A stretch of 64,000 nt of DNA from Pseudomonas sp. HN11 (GCF_021390155.1 NZ_CP089985.1:2243001-2307000); one strand, 5' to 3'. Shown: positions 8,475 to 17,395, counted from the first letter of the stretch. The notes: generated from the sequence alone by a model not told the origin. A program made the numbers and translations.

Positions 8475-8700
8475 GCTGGCGGCGCGGCTTCGCCACCCAG
8501 CGAGCGGGATGGCTGCCAGGATCATCAACGCAGCTGTGAGGCCATGCACCCCCAAGGCTGTTCTCGTGGAAACTTTCGCCGTAAGGACGAGTGCCAGACC
8601 AACCCCACACGATATCGCGCACGCCCTTGAGGCGAAGCCAGCAGGCAATGTTCGCGCCGGCTTCCGGCAGTGGCAGTCCGAATAGCCACGGGGATGGCTA
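8475..8700 (-). pseudogene. Frameshifted remnant resembling a DUF4267 membrane protein
   Basis: On the minus strand one frame gives FGLPLPEAGANIACW and RLKGVRDIVWG. A second frame continues GVGLALVLTAKVSTRTALG and HGLTAALMILAAIPLAGWR, then stops. In order these match the short DUF4267 membrane family (FGLPL..; KGVRDI.xGL; then a hydrophobic segment ending IPLxD). The N-terminus is missing, the pieces are in different frames and a stop precedes the first piece, so this is dead. Identification is from memory of the family pattern only. Confidence 0.4.
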
Positions 8701-8777
8701 GGAGACTATCGTTGTAAGATAATGGATTTTCCTGCCCTGACAGTTTTTCAACGGGCCCAGTAATAGAGGAATATTCG

Positions 8778-9509
8778 ATGGTAAAGGCGCGGCCGCGTCC
8801 AGCGGTAAACGGTGTGGCTTCGGCTGACCGAGTCTTGACCGTTCTGTCTGCATTTCGAATCGGTGATTCTGCGTTGAGTCTGGTTGAGTTGGTGGCGCGA
8901 ACAGGGCTCATCAAAAGCACGATCATGCGTTTGATGGTTTCGCTTGAAAACCAAGGTTACATCACGCGGATGACCGACGGACGTTATCAATTGGCCAGCG
9001 AGGTCATGAGACTCAACGCTGTGTATCAGGAGTCGCTTGATCTTGAGCGCCATGTGATGCCGCGTCTGCAGTACCTCTCCGAGCAAACGGGCGAGACCGT
9101 TTCTTTCTATGTTCGCCATGGCGCCTATCGGATGTGCCAGTACCGGGTAAATTCCTCACATCGCCTGCGCCTGAATATGCAGCCTGGCGATATGCGCCCC
9201 ATGGACGAGGCGGCTGGAGCCCAGGCGTTGCGAGCGCCTTTTCATGTTGGTATTGCGCTGGAAAAACCTTACTACTCTCGCGGTGCGACGGATCCGCATG
9301 CGTCCTCCATCGCGCTGCCGATCTATGGGGGGCAGCAAGAGCTGATGGGCGCGCTTGTCATTTCAGGGCCTGCCAGCCGACTGACAGAGGAGTGCGCCGA
9401 TAACCTGAAGGACGTTTTTTTCGAGGCTGCGCGCGACCTGATGCGTAGCCTGGGGCTCAAGCCGGCGGACGGCCAAACCGCCGGAGCGGAGTCAGAAGCC
9501 GTAAAGTGA
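8778..9509 (+). CDS. IclR-family transcriptional regulator
   Basis: A 243-residue IclR-type regulator. The N-terminal winged helix (about residues 12-75; SLVELVARTGLIKSTIMRLM) is followed by the effector-binding GAF-like domain with ETVSFYVRHGAYRMCQY. ATG 8778 has GAGG about 10 bases upstream. IclR proteins usually sense small catabolites and control adjacent catabolic operons; here it lies between the lactonase-MFS pair and the amidohydrolase-MFS-dehydrogenase run, so both are candidate targets (inference). Its 3' end overlaps the convergent amidohydrolase gene by 18 bp. Confidence 0.9.
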   Translation: MVKARPRPAVNGVASADRVLTVLSAFRIGDSALSLVELVARTGLIKSTIMRLMVSLENQGYITRMTDGRYQLASEVMRLNAVYQESLDLERHVMPRLQYLSEQTGETVSFYVRHGAYRMCQYRVNSSHRLRLNMQPGDMRPMDEAAGAQALRAPFHVGIALEKPYYSRGATDPHASSIALPIYGGQQELMGALVISGPASRLTEECADNLKDVFFEAARDLMRSLGLKPADGQTAGAESEAVK

Positions 9510-10409
9510 GGTGGGATTGTCGCGCAGAATCAATTCGCGTGTACCTGCGTCCGGAGCCCAGAACGCCAGCAGATCCAGGATATTAGCGTCATCAGGTTTC
9601 TGCTCTGTTGCAAGTGTCGGGTGGGGCCAGTCGCTCCCCCACAGCATACGCTCGGCGTTATGCTTGATCAGCGCGCTGGCTACCTTGCCGACGTCTTCAT
9701 ACATCGGCGCCCCTGTCTTTGAGCGTAAGTAAGGGGCGGACAGTTTGACCCAGGTTTTTTCATTATCCAGCAGCCGGGTGATCGAGGCGAAGGCGGCAGA
9801 GTTCAATCCCTCCGGTTGTGGCACATGTCCCATGTGATCGATGACCACCTTTGCCGCAAGCTTTGCCAACCTTGGCTCCAGATCGACCAGAAGCGGGCCG
9901 GGTGCAATCTGAACGTTCCAGCCCAGTTCATTCACGCGCAAGGCAAGCGATTCCAGATCATTAAGTGCCGCACCGCCAACACTAAGATTAAAGCGTATGC
10001 CGCGCACGCCGGCGCTGTGCAGGCTCGCCAACTCCTTGTCGGTGATTGAGCCATCGACAACCGCGACCCCACGTGCATCGCCGCGGCTGCGAAGCAATCC
10101 ATCGAGCAAAATGCGGTTGTCGGTGCCATACGTGGATGGCGTTACGATAACCATCCTTTTCATGCCAAGGCGTTTTTGCAGTTGACGATAATCTTCCAGT
10201 GAAGCATCGGGCGGGAACAAGGTTGCATTGGGTGCAGTGGGATAGTGGCCGTCATACAGGTGCATGTGGCAATCCACGCTGCCGGCCGGTGGCGTAAGCT
10301 TCGGCCTTTCATCCCCTTGGCTGAAAGGAACGTTTGCAAAAGCGCCCATGGACGCGGCAGCGCCCAGTGCACTGCCTGCTTGCAGAAAGCGGCGACGAGA
10401 TAGAAGCAT
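9492..10409 (-). CDS. Tat-exported amidohydrolase (PDC-hydrolase/COG3618 type)
   Basis: A TIM-barrel metal-dependent hydrolase of 305 residues. It starts with a twin-arginine signal (SRRRFLQAG plus a hydrophobic stretch), so it probably acts in the periplasm. The HxH metal motif is in VDCHMHLYD, a mid-barrel histidine in VIDHMGHVP, and the terminal aspartate in LWGSDWPHP. The nearest families are 2-pyrone-4,6-dicarboxylate hydrolase (LigI) and sugar lactonases. LigI itself is cytoplasmic, so the Tat signal argues for another lactone or amide. ATG 10409 is preceded by AGAGG. The next gene upstream on this strand is an MFS carrier. Confidence 0.83.
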   Translation of the reverse strand: MLLSRRRFLQAGSALGAAASMGAFANVPFSQGDERPKLTPPAGSVDCHMHLYDGHYPTAPNATLFPPDASLEDYRQLQKRLGMKRMVIVTPSTYGTDNRILLDGLLRSRGDARGVAVVDGSITDKELASLHSAGVRGIRFNLSVGGAALNDLESLALRVNELGWNVQIAPGPLLVDLEPRLAKLAAKVVIDHMGHVPQPEGLNSAAFASITRLLDNEKTWVKLSAPYLRSKTGAPMYEDVGKVASALIKHNAERMLWGSDWPHPTLATEQKPDDANILDLLAFWAPDAGTRELILRDNPTSLYGF

Positions 10410-10496
10410 CGCAAAACCTCTTGTTATTATTTTTACATCGCGAGACCAGCACTCCGATAGGGGAGCGCTGGCATCGTAGCCTTGATTAAGAAGTGA

Positions 10497-11825
10497 CTAC
10501 TTGGCGATCATGGACGCGCCCAGCTCGGCTTTTTCGCGCTGACGCTTGCGCCCGACCACCAAAACCATGACGCCGGCCAATGTGCAGAGGGCTGCCAGTG
10601 GCATGAGCGCCAGGGCATAACTGCCGGTTGCATCATGGATCGCACCGTAGGCATTCACCATCAGACCGCCACCGATCAGGTTGGCCATCGCGCCGACTGC
10701 CGCGAGCCCTGCGGCGGCGGTGGAGGATGACAGCCAGCCGGAAACCAGTGCCCAGAATGGGCCTTTCATCGAGTATGCGCCGACCAGAACCATGGTGAGC
10801 ATAATGACGGTCGCGATCAGCGAGGAGGTGAACAGCGTCATGAGCAACCCGGCTGCGATCAGCAACATGGTCGCTGCCGTGTGCCAGCGACGCTCCCCGG
10901 TGCGATCGGAACTGCGTCCCCAAACGATCATGAGTACCGAGGCGATACCATAGGGAATGGCGTTCACCAGGCCAATCTCCAGGGAACTCAACCCGAAGGT
11001 CTTGAGCAACTGAGGGGCCCATACACTCATGGTGCTGCCAGCGGCGGACGCGCCCGAGTAAATCAGTGCGAGCACCCAGATGTCTTTATGGCGCAGCAGC
11101 TTCCACAAGGAGATATGCCCGATTGCCGTTTTTTTCGAGGCTTCTTCAGTCAGGCGTTTAGCCAGCCAGTTGCGTTGTTCATCAGTGAGCCACTTGGCTT
11201 GCTCGGGGCGATCCGTCAGCACGAACAGGCAGGCAAGCCCCAGCAATACAGCGGGTATGCCTTCCAGAATGAATAACCAATGCCACCCGCGCATCCCCAT
11301 CCAGCCATCCAGGCTGAGCAACAGGCCGGACAGTGGCGAGCCAATGAAGTTGGCGGCGGGAATAGCCACCATGAAGATCGCGACCATCCGTGCACGATAA
11401 GCGGCGGGCAGCCAGTAGGTGAGGTAAAGGAGTACGCCGGGGAAGAAGCCCGCCTCGGCGGCGCCGAGCAGAAAGCGCATCACATAAAGTGAATGGGCGC
11501 CCTGCACGAACGCTGTGCCCGCGGAGATGAGCCCCCACGTGATCATGATTCTGGCGATCCAGATACGCGCGCCATATTTTTGCATGGCCAGGTTACTGGG
11601 TACTTCGAGGAGAAAATAAGCAACGAAGAACAAGCTGCTCGCGAAACCAAAGACTTTCGCCGTCAGGCCCAGGTCTCCGTTCATCTGCAGCGAAGCCATG
11701 CCGATATTGCCGCGGTCAATGATCGCGATCAAATAGCAGATGATCAGAAAGGGCAGGATGCGCCAGGCGACCCTGTGCATCGTACTGCGCTCTAGCTCGC
11801 TTATGGGGGAAGTTGCTGTAGTCAT
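10497..11825 (-). CDS. MFS transporter, anion:cation symporter family
   Basis: A 442-residue, 12-helix inner-membrane carrier with the ACS-type start (IAIIDRGNIGMASLQMN) and the conserved RFLLGAAEAGFFPGVLLYLTYW-like region, read here in two parts. It is similar in layout to the MFS at 5862-7211 but clearly a separate paralogue. ATG 11825 follows GGAGAG. It lies between the amidohydrolase and hydroxyacid dehydrogenase genes on the same strand, with short gaps, so it is probably the uptake carrier of that operon. The substrate is likely a carboxylate, not determinable here. Confidence 0.9.
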   Translation of the reverse strand: MTTATSPISELERSTMHRVAWRILPFLIICYLIAIIDRGNIGMASLQMNGDLGLTAKVFGFASSLFFVAYFLLEVPSNLAMQKYGARIWIARIMITWGLISAGTAFVQGAHSLYVMRFLLGAAEAGFFPGVLLYLTYWLPAAYRARMVAIFMVAIPAANFIGSPLSGLLLSLDGWMGMRGWHWLFILEGIPAVLLGLACLFVLTDRPEQAKWLTDEQRNWLAKRLTEEASKKTAIGHISLWKLLRHKDIWVLALIYSGASAAGSTMSVWAPQLLKTFGLSSLEIGLVNAIPYGIASVLMIVWGRSSDRTGERRWHTAATMLLIAAGLLMTLFTSSLIATVIMLTMVLVGAYSMKGPFWALVSGWLSSSTAAAGLAAVGAMANLIGGGLMVNAYGAIHDATGSYALALMPLAALCTLAGVMVLVVGRKRQREKAELGASMIAK

Positions 11826-11904
11826 GAGGCTCTCCGATTGTTATTTTTTCTGGAGTGTCGCGTTTCATTTTGAGCTTCCCGTTTTTCAGGGAAGGCAGTG
11901 GGTA

Positions 11905-12897
11905 TCACTCCACGGCTGAACAGAGATCGAATAGGTGTCGGTTGACAACGCAGCGAGGATCCAGAGCCTTGCCCGCCCACACATCGAAAATCTGTTGAAG
12001 CGCAACGAGGCCTACACGGTCCCGCGCCTCGGAGGTATTTGCGCCGATGTGGGGTGTGGCCACGAGTGTCGGCAGGCCCCAGAGTGGGCTGTCGGCAGGG
12101 GGCGGCTCCGGATTGAAGGTGTCCAGGCCGGCGCCGGCTATCTTGCGTTCGCTCAATGCCTCGACCAGTGCCCCGGTATCGATCAACTCGCCCCGGGCGG
12201 TGTTGATCAGGATGCTGCCCGGGCGCATGCGCGCCAGCTGTGCAGCCCCGATCAGATTGTGGTTGGAGTCGGTCAGCGGGCAATGCAGGCTGATGATATC
12301 GCTCTCGGCCAGGAGTCGATCGAAATCGTCCTCGCGCTCCACGTGAGCGCGTTGCGGTAGCTGCTTCAGGTAGGGGTCGTAGACCTTTACCTTCATGTTC
12401 AAGGGGGCAACCAGGTCCATCAGGATGCTGCCGATCGAGCCCAAGCCAACCAGTCCGAGCGTCTTTCCAAACAATTCAATGCCGTTCGCCGAGGACTTGT
12501 CCCAGTGACCGTCGCGCATGCGTGCGTCCAGCAAGGCGGTCTGGCGCGCCACGCTGAACATCAGCGCGAAGGCGAGTTCGGCCACGGACTGCGCGTTGGC
12601 GCCGGCGGCGATGCTGACCGGAATGCCATGGTCTGCGGCCGCCTGAATATCAATGGTGTTGTAACCCACGCCGTGCTTGGCAATGGATTTGAGGTTGGAG
12701 GACGCCTCAATCATGTCACGGGTCAATTGCCCTTGGCGGACAATGATTGCATCGGGTTGCTCCGCGCGGATTATCGCTTCCAGCTCTTCAGAAGAAAGGT
12801 AGGGAATTGTGGGGATTACTCTGACGCCTTGGCTCGCGGCCAGGTTCATGGCGTCAGCGGCGAGTTCGGGCCCGGTAAGCAGGATGGTTCGGGACAT
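11905..12897 (-). CDS. D-2-hydroxyacid dehydrogenase (phosphoglycerate dehydrogenase-like)
   Basis: An NAD(P)-dependent D-2-hydroxyacid dehydrogenase of 330 residues. The Rossmann motif GLVGLGSIGS lies near residue 150. The catalytic triad is visible as Arg in INTARGELID, Glu in NPEPPPADSPLW and His in ATPHIGANT. There is no ACT domain, so it is not a regulated serine-pathway SerA. ATG 12897 is chosen because the family begins there; the frame continues to 12987 without support. It probably oxidises or reduces a 2-hydroxyacid intermediate of the local pathway. It diverges from the RraA-type aldolase gene. Confidence 0.88.
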   Translation of the reverse strand: MSRTILLTGPELAADAMNLAASQGVRVIPTIPYLSSEELEAIIRAEQPDAIIVRQGQLTRDMIEASSNLKSIAKHGVGYNTIDIQAAADHGIPVSIAAGANAQSVAELAFALMFSVARQTALLDARMRDGHWDKSSANGIELFGKTLGLVGLGSIGSILMDLVAPLNMKVKVYDPYLKQLPQRAHVEREDDFDRLLAESDIISLHCPLTDSNHNLIGAAQLARMRPGSILINTARGELIDTGALVEALSERKIAGAGLDTFNPEPPPADSPLWGLPTLVATPHIGANTSEARDRVGLVALQQIFDVWAGKALDPRCVVNRHLFDLCSAVE

Positions 12898-13140
12898 GAC
12901 AGGTACCTTGTTTTTATGGTTGTGGCTGACGATCCAAGAGGATGCACTGCGGTGGGTTAACACTACCATATTGAAATGGCGTTGCAATATTGATTAGTAA
13001 AATGCGTCGATGTGCTGATTGGTAGCATTGATTCAGTGTTGATTTTAAATAAATGAAATGTAATTCTGAAATTAGGGTTGGCTGCTTGGCCAACGATTGT
13101 GAATAAATTCAATAAAACAACGTCAATAGAGGTGGGTCGC

Positions 13141-13815
13141 ATGAGCATCGGATTCAGGGTTTTGGAGCGTGCGCGCAAGGTCGATGCCGAGTGGGTCGCC
13201 CGTTACCGGGAAGTTCCAGTGGCGAATGTCAGTGACTCAATGAACCGCATGACCGCCGGTGGCGCCAAGCTGCGTCCGATGCATCATGCCGGTGTGCTGG
13301 CTGGCCCGGCGCTCACGGTCAAGGCCCGTCCGGGCGACAACCTCATGCTGCATTACGCACTGGATATTGCGGAGCCGGGAGATGTGGTGGTCGTCGATGC
13401 GGGGGGCGATCTGTCCAATGCCTTGATCGGCGAAATGATGGTTGCCTACGCCATCAAGCGCGGTGTCGCGGGTATCGTTATCAATGGCGCGATTCGAGAT
13501 TCGGCAGTCATCGGCGCGGATGATTTTCCCTTGTTCGCGGCCGGCATTTCACATCGCGGCCCTTACAAGGATGGCCCGGGTGAGATCAACGTGCCCATTG
13601 CGATCGATGGTATGGTGATTGAGCCCGGTGATCTGATTATTGGCGATGATGACGGCCTCTTGTGTGTGCCATTCGATCAAGTCGGCGAAGTCTATGGGCG
13701 TGCGGCCGCCAAGCATGCCGCCGAGAGCAAGCAGATGGAGCAGATTGCTCTGGGCACCAACGACCGTACCTGGGTGCTGGAATCGCTGAAGAAAAAAGGT
13801 TGCCTGCTGCCGTAA
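13141..13815 (+). CDS. RraA-family protein, likely CHA/HMG-type class II aldolase
   Basis: A 224-residue protein of the RraA/4-carboxy-4-hydroxy-2-oxoadipate aldolase family. The aldolase motif GxxRD is intact (VINGAIRDSAVI), with the upstream GDLSNALIGEMM block and KARPGDN. These residues bind Mg and pyruvate in aldolases and are usually lost in true RraA RNase E inhibitors. ATG 13141 follows GAGGTG. The expected reaction is retro-aldol cleavage releasing pyruvate from a 4-hydroxy-2-oxoacid. With the PDC-hydrolase-like amidohydrolase next door this recalls the 4,5-cleavage branch of protocatechuate catabolism, though no ring-cleavage dioxygenase or hydratase is present. Confidence 0.85.
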   Translation: MSIGFRVLERARKVDAEWVARYREVPVANVSDSMNRMTAGGAKLRPMHHAGVLAGPALTVKARPGDNLMLHYALDIAEPGDVVVVDAGGDLSNALIGEMMVAYAIKRGVAGIVINGAIRDSAVIGADDFPLFAAGISHRGPYKDGPGEINVPIAIDGMVIEPGDLIIGDDDGLLCVPFDQVGEVYGRAAAKHAAESKQMEQIALGTNDRTWVLESLKKKGCLLP

Positions 13816-13874
13816 TGTGCCATTGATGCGGGCGGGGCGAGCATTACTGTTAATTGTCAATCAGGAGCAATGAC

Positions 13875-15098
13875 TTGCCTGAGCCCCTCACGACGCATCG
13901 TAGTCAGTGGCCCGCATCCGTGAGGGCGCTGGCACATCGCAATTTTCAAATCTATTTTGCAGGGCAAGCCGTTTCCACCCTGGGCAAGTGGGTTCAACAA
14001 GTCGCGTTGTCGTGGTTGACCTATCACCTGACAGGCTCGGCGGTGCTGCTCGGCGCCATTACCTTCCTCAGCCTGGCGCCTCAGTTGCTGATTGGCCCTT
14101 TGGCAGGAGCCTGGACGGATAGGCACGACAAGCGTCGCCTGCTGATTATTGTTCAGACCGTCCTCGCTCTGCAGTCCCTGGCATTAGCGATTCTCGCCTA
14201 TGGGCAGTGGATGAACGGCTTGACCATTGCGCTCATGGCGTTGCTGCTCGGGTTGCTCAATGCCGTAGAGACTCCGCTTCGTCAGGCGTTGATCGCAAGC
14301 TTTGTCCCTGATCCCGCCGACCTGCCCAACGCCCTCGTACTTAACGCCATGTTAATCAATGCGGCTCGCTTTATCGGACCACCGCTGGCCGGTGCCCTGA
14401 TTGCCTTGGCGGGGGAGGCGGGCTGTTTTTTACTGACCGCCGTGGCGTTTCTGTGTCTGTTGATAGGGCTTATGAAAGTGCGCGTGACGCCAAGCCCAAG
14501 AGCCACTGGCTCAACAGGAGAAGTGTTTCGAGAGGGCGTACGTTATCTCTGGAGAACGCTTGAAGTCCGGCGGTTGATGGTCAGTGTCGTGATCATCAAC
14601 CTTCTCGCGTCGTGCTACACCGCATTGCTGCCCATTTTGGCCAAGACAGTTTATGCGGGGGATGCTCGCACGCTTGGGTGGCTGTGGGGCGCAGCGGGCG
14701 GCGGGGCTTTCCTGGCAACCATTGTGCTGGCCGTAAGCGGTTCAGCATCGAGCTTGCAGCGTTTCATTTTGGCTGGAGCGGTGTTATGCGCAATAGGCTT
14801 GCTTGGGCTGGCTATGCCTATCCACCTGATGTTGGCGTTACTGTGTTTGGCAGTCCTCGGGTTTGGTATCACCGTGAGTAATGTGAGCAGTAATATGCAA
14901 CTGCAAAGTGGGGCGCCCAGCGCGCTTCGCGGACGCGTTATCGCGTTCTACATCGCATTGCGCTTCGGCTTCGAGGCCATTGGGGGGCTGTTTGCAGGGC
15001 TGATTGCGGCTCAACTGGGGGCGCCTTTGATGCTTGGGTTAGCGGGTGGATTGTTGTTAATGATCGTTATTGCTCGTGAAATTTCCAATCGTGGGTAA
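13875..15098 (+). CDS. MFS transporter, EntS/MFS_3-like
   Basis: A 407-residue inner-membrane major facilitator of the exporter-like MFS_3 group, not the ACS group. It has FAGQAVSTLGKWVQQVALSWL at the first helix and the loop motif GAWTDRHDKRRLL between helices 2 and 3. The best start is TTG 13875, because AGGAG sits 8 bases upstream; the longer frame from TTG 13854 would place that site inside the gene. It follows the aldolase by about 60 bp and may be co-transcribed. It could export a metabolite or drug; function unknown. Confidence 0.85.
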   Translation: MPEPLTTHRSQWPASVRALAHRNFQIYFAGQAVSTLGKWVQQVALSWLTYHLTGSAVLLGAITFLSLAPQLLIGPLAGAWTDRHDKRRLLIIVQTVLALQSLALAILAYGQWMNGLTIALMALLLGLLNAVETPLRQALIASFVPDPADLPNALVLNAMLINAARFIGPPLAGALIALAGEAGCFLLTAVAFLCLLIGLMKVRVTPSPRATGSTGEVFREGVRYLWRTLEVRRLMVSVVIINLLASCYTALLPILAKTVYAGDARTLGWLWGAAGGGAFLATIVLAVSGSASSLQRFILAGAVLCAIGLLGLAMPIHLMLALLCLAVLGFGITVSNVSSNMQLQSGAPSALRGRVIAFYIALRFGFEAIGGLFAGLIAAQLGAPLMLGLAGGLLLMIVIAREISNRG

Positions 15099-15430
15099 AG
15101 TGCGCCCTATGGACGGTCTGAAATAGAAGGACATTTTCCGACCTAAAAGCCGTCAGAGTACGGCTTTCCCCGGCGTGGCCGTCGCGGGATTCACGCAGCG
15201 TTGTGAAGTCCTGATTGCGGTAATCGATCATCTCGTCCGCGCCCAGGCCTTTCACCCGTTCAATGTTGAGCGCGTAAGCCGTGGCAATGACGTAGGCGCC
15301 GGCCGGATGAGTCCATTGCCCAGGCGTTGAACCAAATCACAACCGCGCTGGTGGCAACGCCTGGTTTTATGCCCATGTATTGGCCTCTCCCGAGGGGCGA
15401 TGAGCGCCCGGGCAGGGACGTCAATACAAA
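15099..15430 (-). pseudogene. Fragment of a zinc-type (MDR) NADPH:quinone oxidoreductase
   Basis: These 332 bases have no intact gene. On the minus strand, about 15195-15295, the frame reads AGAYVIATAYALNIERVKGL followed by GADEMIDYRNQDFTTL. This is the cofactor-binding core of medium-chain quinone oxidoreductases (usual form: AGAxVIATAS..N.E.VKxLGADEVIDYR). Both ends run into unrelated sequence, with no glycine motif upstream and no C-terminal domain downstream. It lies just past the stop of a LysR gene that often accompanies such oxidoreductases. The exact ends cannot be fixed. Confidence 0.6.
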
Positions 15431-16324
15431 TCACAGGGTGATGAAGTCAGTCAGTTCCTCGGGGCGGCCCGTGGGAAACGCTTCTCTCAAATGGTCGAGA
15501 AATACCGAAACACGTGAGCTCAATAATCGCCTTGATGGATAGAGTGTCCACAGCGCAACTTCCGGTGCGTCCATATCTCCCCAATGCACCAACTTTCCGT
15601 CGAGAATATCCTGGTTTACCAGTGAAACAGGCAGGCGTGCGATCCCAACCCCTGTCCGCACCGCATCGCGGACCATGAATAGCGAAGAGAGACGCAGAAC
15701 CGGTTCGACGTTTATCTGAGACTTGCCACTCGGTGTGGTGATAGCCCACACCGGGCCCTGGTCGCCGCGGCCTCGAACCACAGCCGGTACAGCCGCATCA
15801 GCCCCTGGACGAACAAGCGCCGGGCTCGCCACCACCACCAGTCTGTCACGCAGGAAAACACGGCCAATCAAATGCTCATCGGGCGCCGGATTAACCCGAA
15901 TGATCAAGTCATAACCCTCCTCAATCATGTCTACGATTCGGTCCTCGGTGGTGACCTCCAGGCGCACCTCTGGATATTTGAGGGCAAACCCCGCAGCGAG
16001 CTTGCCCATTGCCGCCTGGGCGAAAAAGAGTGGCGCACTGATTCGAAGCGTGCCCCGTGGGCGCTCCCCACCTGAAGCAATGGCGGCCACGCTCTCGTCC
16101 AGTTCAGTCAACAGCGCCGCAGTTCTGTCGAACAGTACTCGCCCTTCCTCGGTGAGCTTGAGTGTTCGCGTGCCGCGTTCGAACAGGCGCAGTTCAAGGC
16201 TGCGCTCCAACTCCGCCACGCGGCGTGACAATGTCGCCTTCGGGCGTCCGCTGGCACGTGCGGCACGGCCAATCCCCCCATGGCGGGCAACAAGATTGAA
16301 ATCGGCAAGCGCAAGTAGATCCAT
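15431..16324 (-). CDS. LysR-family transcriptional regulator
   Basis: A 297-residue LysR regulator. The helix-turn-helix spans about residues 10-60 (GGIGRAARASGRPKATLSRR) and the periplasmic-binding-like effector domain follows (RGTLRISAPLFFAQ..). ATG 16324 is where the family normally begins; the frame extends to 16432 through poor sequence. It is divergent from the NmrA-SDR-DUF2000 run with about 200 bp between starts, the standard arrangement for a LysR that controls its neighbour and itself. Confidence 0.9.
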   Translation of the reverse strand: MDLLALADFNLVARHGGIGRAARASGRPKATLSRRVAELERSLELRLFERGTRTLKLTEEGRVLFDRTAALLTELDESVAAIASGGERPRGTLRISAPLFFAQAAMGKLAAGFALKYPEVRLEVTTEDRIVDMIEEGYDLIIRVNPAPDEHLIGRVFLRDRLVVVASPALVRPGADAAVPAVVRGRGDQGPVWAITTPSGKSQINVEPVLRLSSLFMVRDAVRTGVGIARLPVSLVNQDILDGKLVHWGDMDAPEVALWTLYPSRRLLSSRVSVFLDHLREAFPTGRPEELTDFITL

Positions 16325-16425
16325 GGTTTCACCTATGAGGTGGTGGCGTGCATGGCTGCGGGCATTGCACAAACGTTCTAGCCGTTTATCCCGCTGTCCA
16401 GAATGATAAAGACGTGTTTCGGACT

Positions 16426-16441
16426 GTTCCACAAGTGGAAC
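16426..16441. promoter_or_regulatory. Perfect 16-bp palindrome in divergent LysR/NmrA promoter
   Basis: GTTCCAC-AA-GTGGAAC is a perfect inverted repeat in the space between the LysR gene and the NmrA-like gene. Copies of CTGTCCA flank it at about 16394 and 16445. It is a plausible operator for the adjacent regulator, although it is not a classic T-N11-A LysR box by itself. Confidence 0.45.
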
Positions 16442-16525
16442 GCGCTGTCCAAATCTGACGACTATCGCGGTGTTTTGTAAACAGAGATAGTGAGGCTGTC
16501 ATTCAAATCACTACGGAGAACTACC

Positions 16526-17395
16526 ATGACCATCCTCGTTACTGGCGCAACCGGCCGAGTTGGCAGTCAAGTTGTTGAGCAACTCCTCAAACGCCATGCG
16601 GACGTACGCGTCCTCGTTCGGGATCCCTCGAAGGCTGATTTTCCTGAGCAAGTGGAGGTTGTACAGGGTGAAATGCTGGACATCGACTCGCTGCGCCGCG
16701 CGTTCAAAGGTGTTTCCAGCTTCTTCCTACTCAATGCAGTGGCCGCAGACGAATTTACCCAGGCGCTGTTGGCGCTGAACATCGCTCGAGAGTCGGGCGT
16801 GGAACGGGTTGTGTACCTCTCGGTGCTGCATGCCGACCGTTTCGTGAATGTGCCGCACTTCGCGGTCAAGTCGGGCGCCGAGCGAATGATCGAGCAGATG
16901 GGCTTCAGTGCCACGATCCTGCGCCCGGCCTACTTCATCGACAACGAAGTGATGGTCAAGGATGCCATGTTCGACTACGGCGTCTACCCGATGCCAATCG
17001 GCGGCAAGGGCATCGCCATGGTCGACGCCCGTGACATCGCCGAAGTGGCGGCCATCGAGCTGGTACGCCGCGACCGGGCGCCGGGCAAGCTGGCGCTCGA
17101 AACCATCAACCTGGTAGGCCCCGATACGCTGACCGGTTCCGATATCGCCGCGATCTGGACCGAGGTGCTGGGACGCCCGGTCAATTACGGCGGTGACGAC
17201 CCGAGCGGCTTTGAGCAGACCGTGGCCAATTTCATGCCCAAGTGGATGGCCTACGAAATGCGCCTGATGGCCGAGCGTTATGTCAGCGACGGAATGATCC
17301 CCGAGGCTGGCGATGTCGAGCGCCTGACCAGGATCCTTGGACGCGACCTGCATAGCTATCGTGACTTTGCTACCCGACTGGCAGGCGCGATCTGA
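16526..17395 (+). CDS. NmrA-like NAD(P)-binding protein
   Basis: A 289-residue atypical SDR of the NmrA/HSCARG group. The N-terminal cofactor motif is TGATGRVGSQVV; the usual active-site tyrosine motif YxxxK is not evident, and the segment FFLLNAVAAD resembles NmrA-type sensors. ATG 16526 has GGAG about 10 bases upstream. Members act as redox sensors or as NADPH:quinone reductases (QOR2 type), so the role is uncertain. It starts a probable operon with the next SDR (63 bp gap) and DUF2000 gene, divergent from LysR. Confidence 0.85.
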   Translation: MTILVTGATGRVGSQVVEQLLKRHADVRVLVRDPSKADFPEQVEVVQGEMLDIDSLRRAFKGVSSFFLLNAVAADEFTQALLALNIARESGVERVVYLSVLHADRFVNVPHFAVKSGAERMIEQMGFSATILRPAYFIDNEVMVKDAMFDYGVYPMPIGGKGIAMVDARDIAEVAAIELVRRDRAPGKLALETINLVGPDTLTGSDIAAIWTEVLGRPVNYGGDDPSGFEQTVANFMPKWMAYEMRLMAERYVSDGMIPEAGDVERLTRILGRDLHSYRDFATRLAGAI

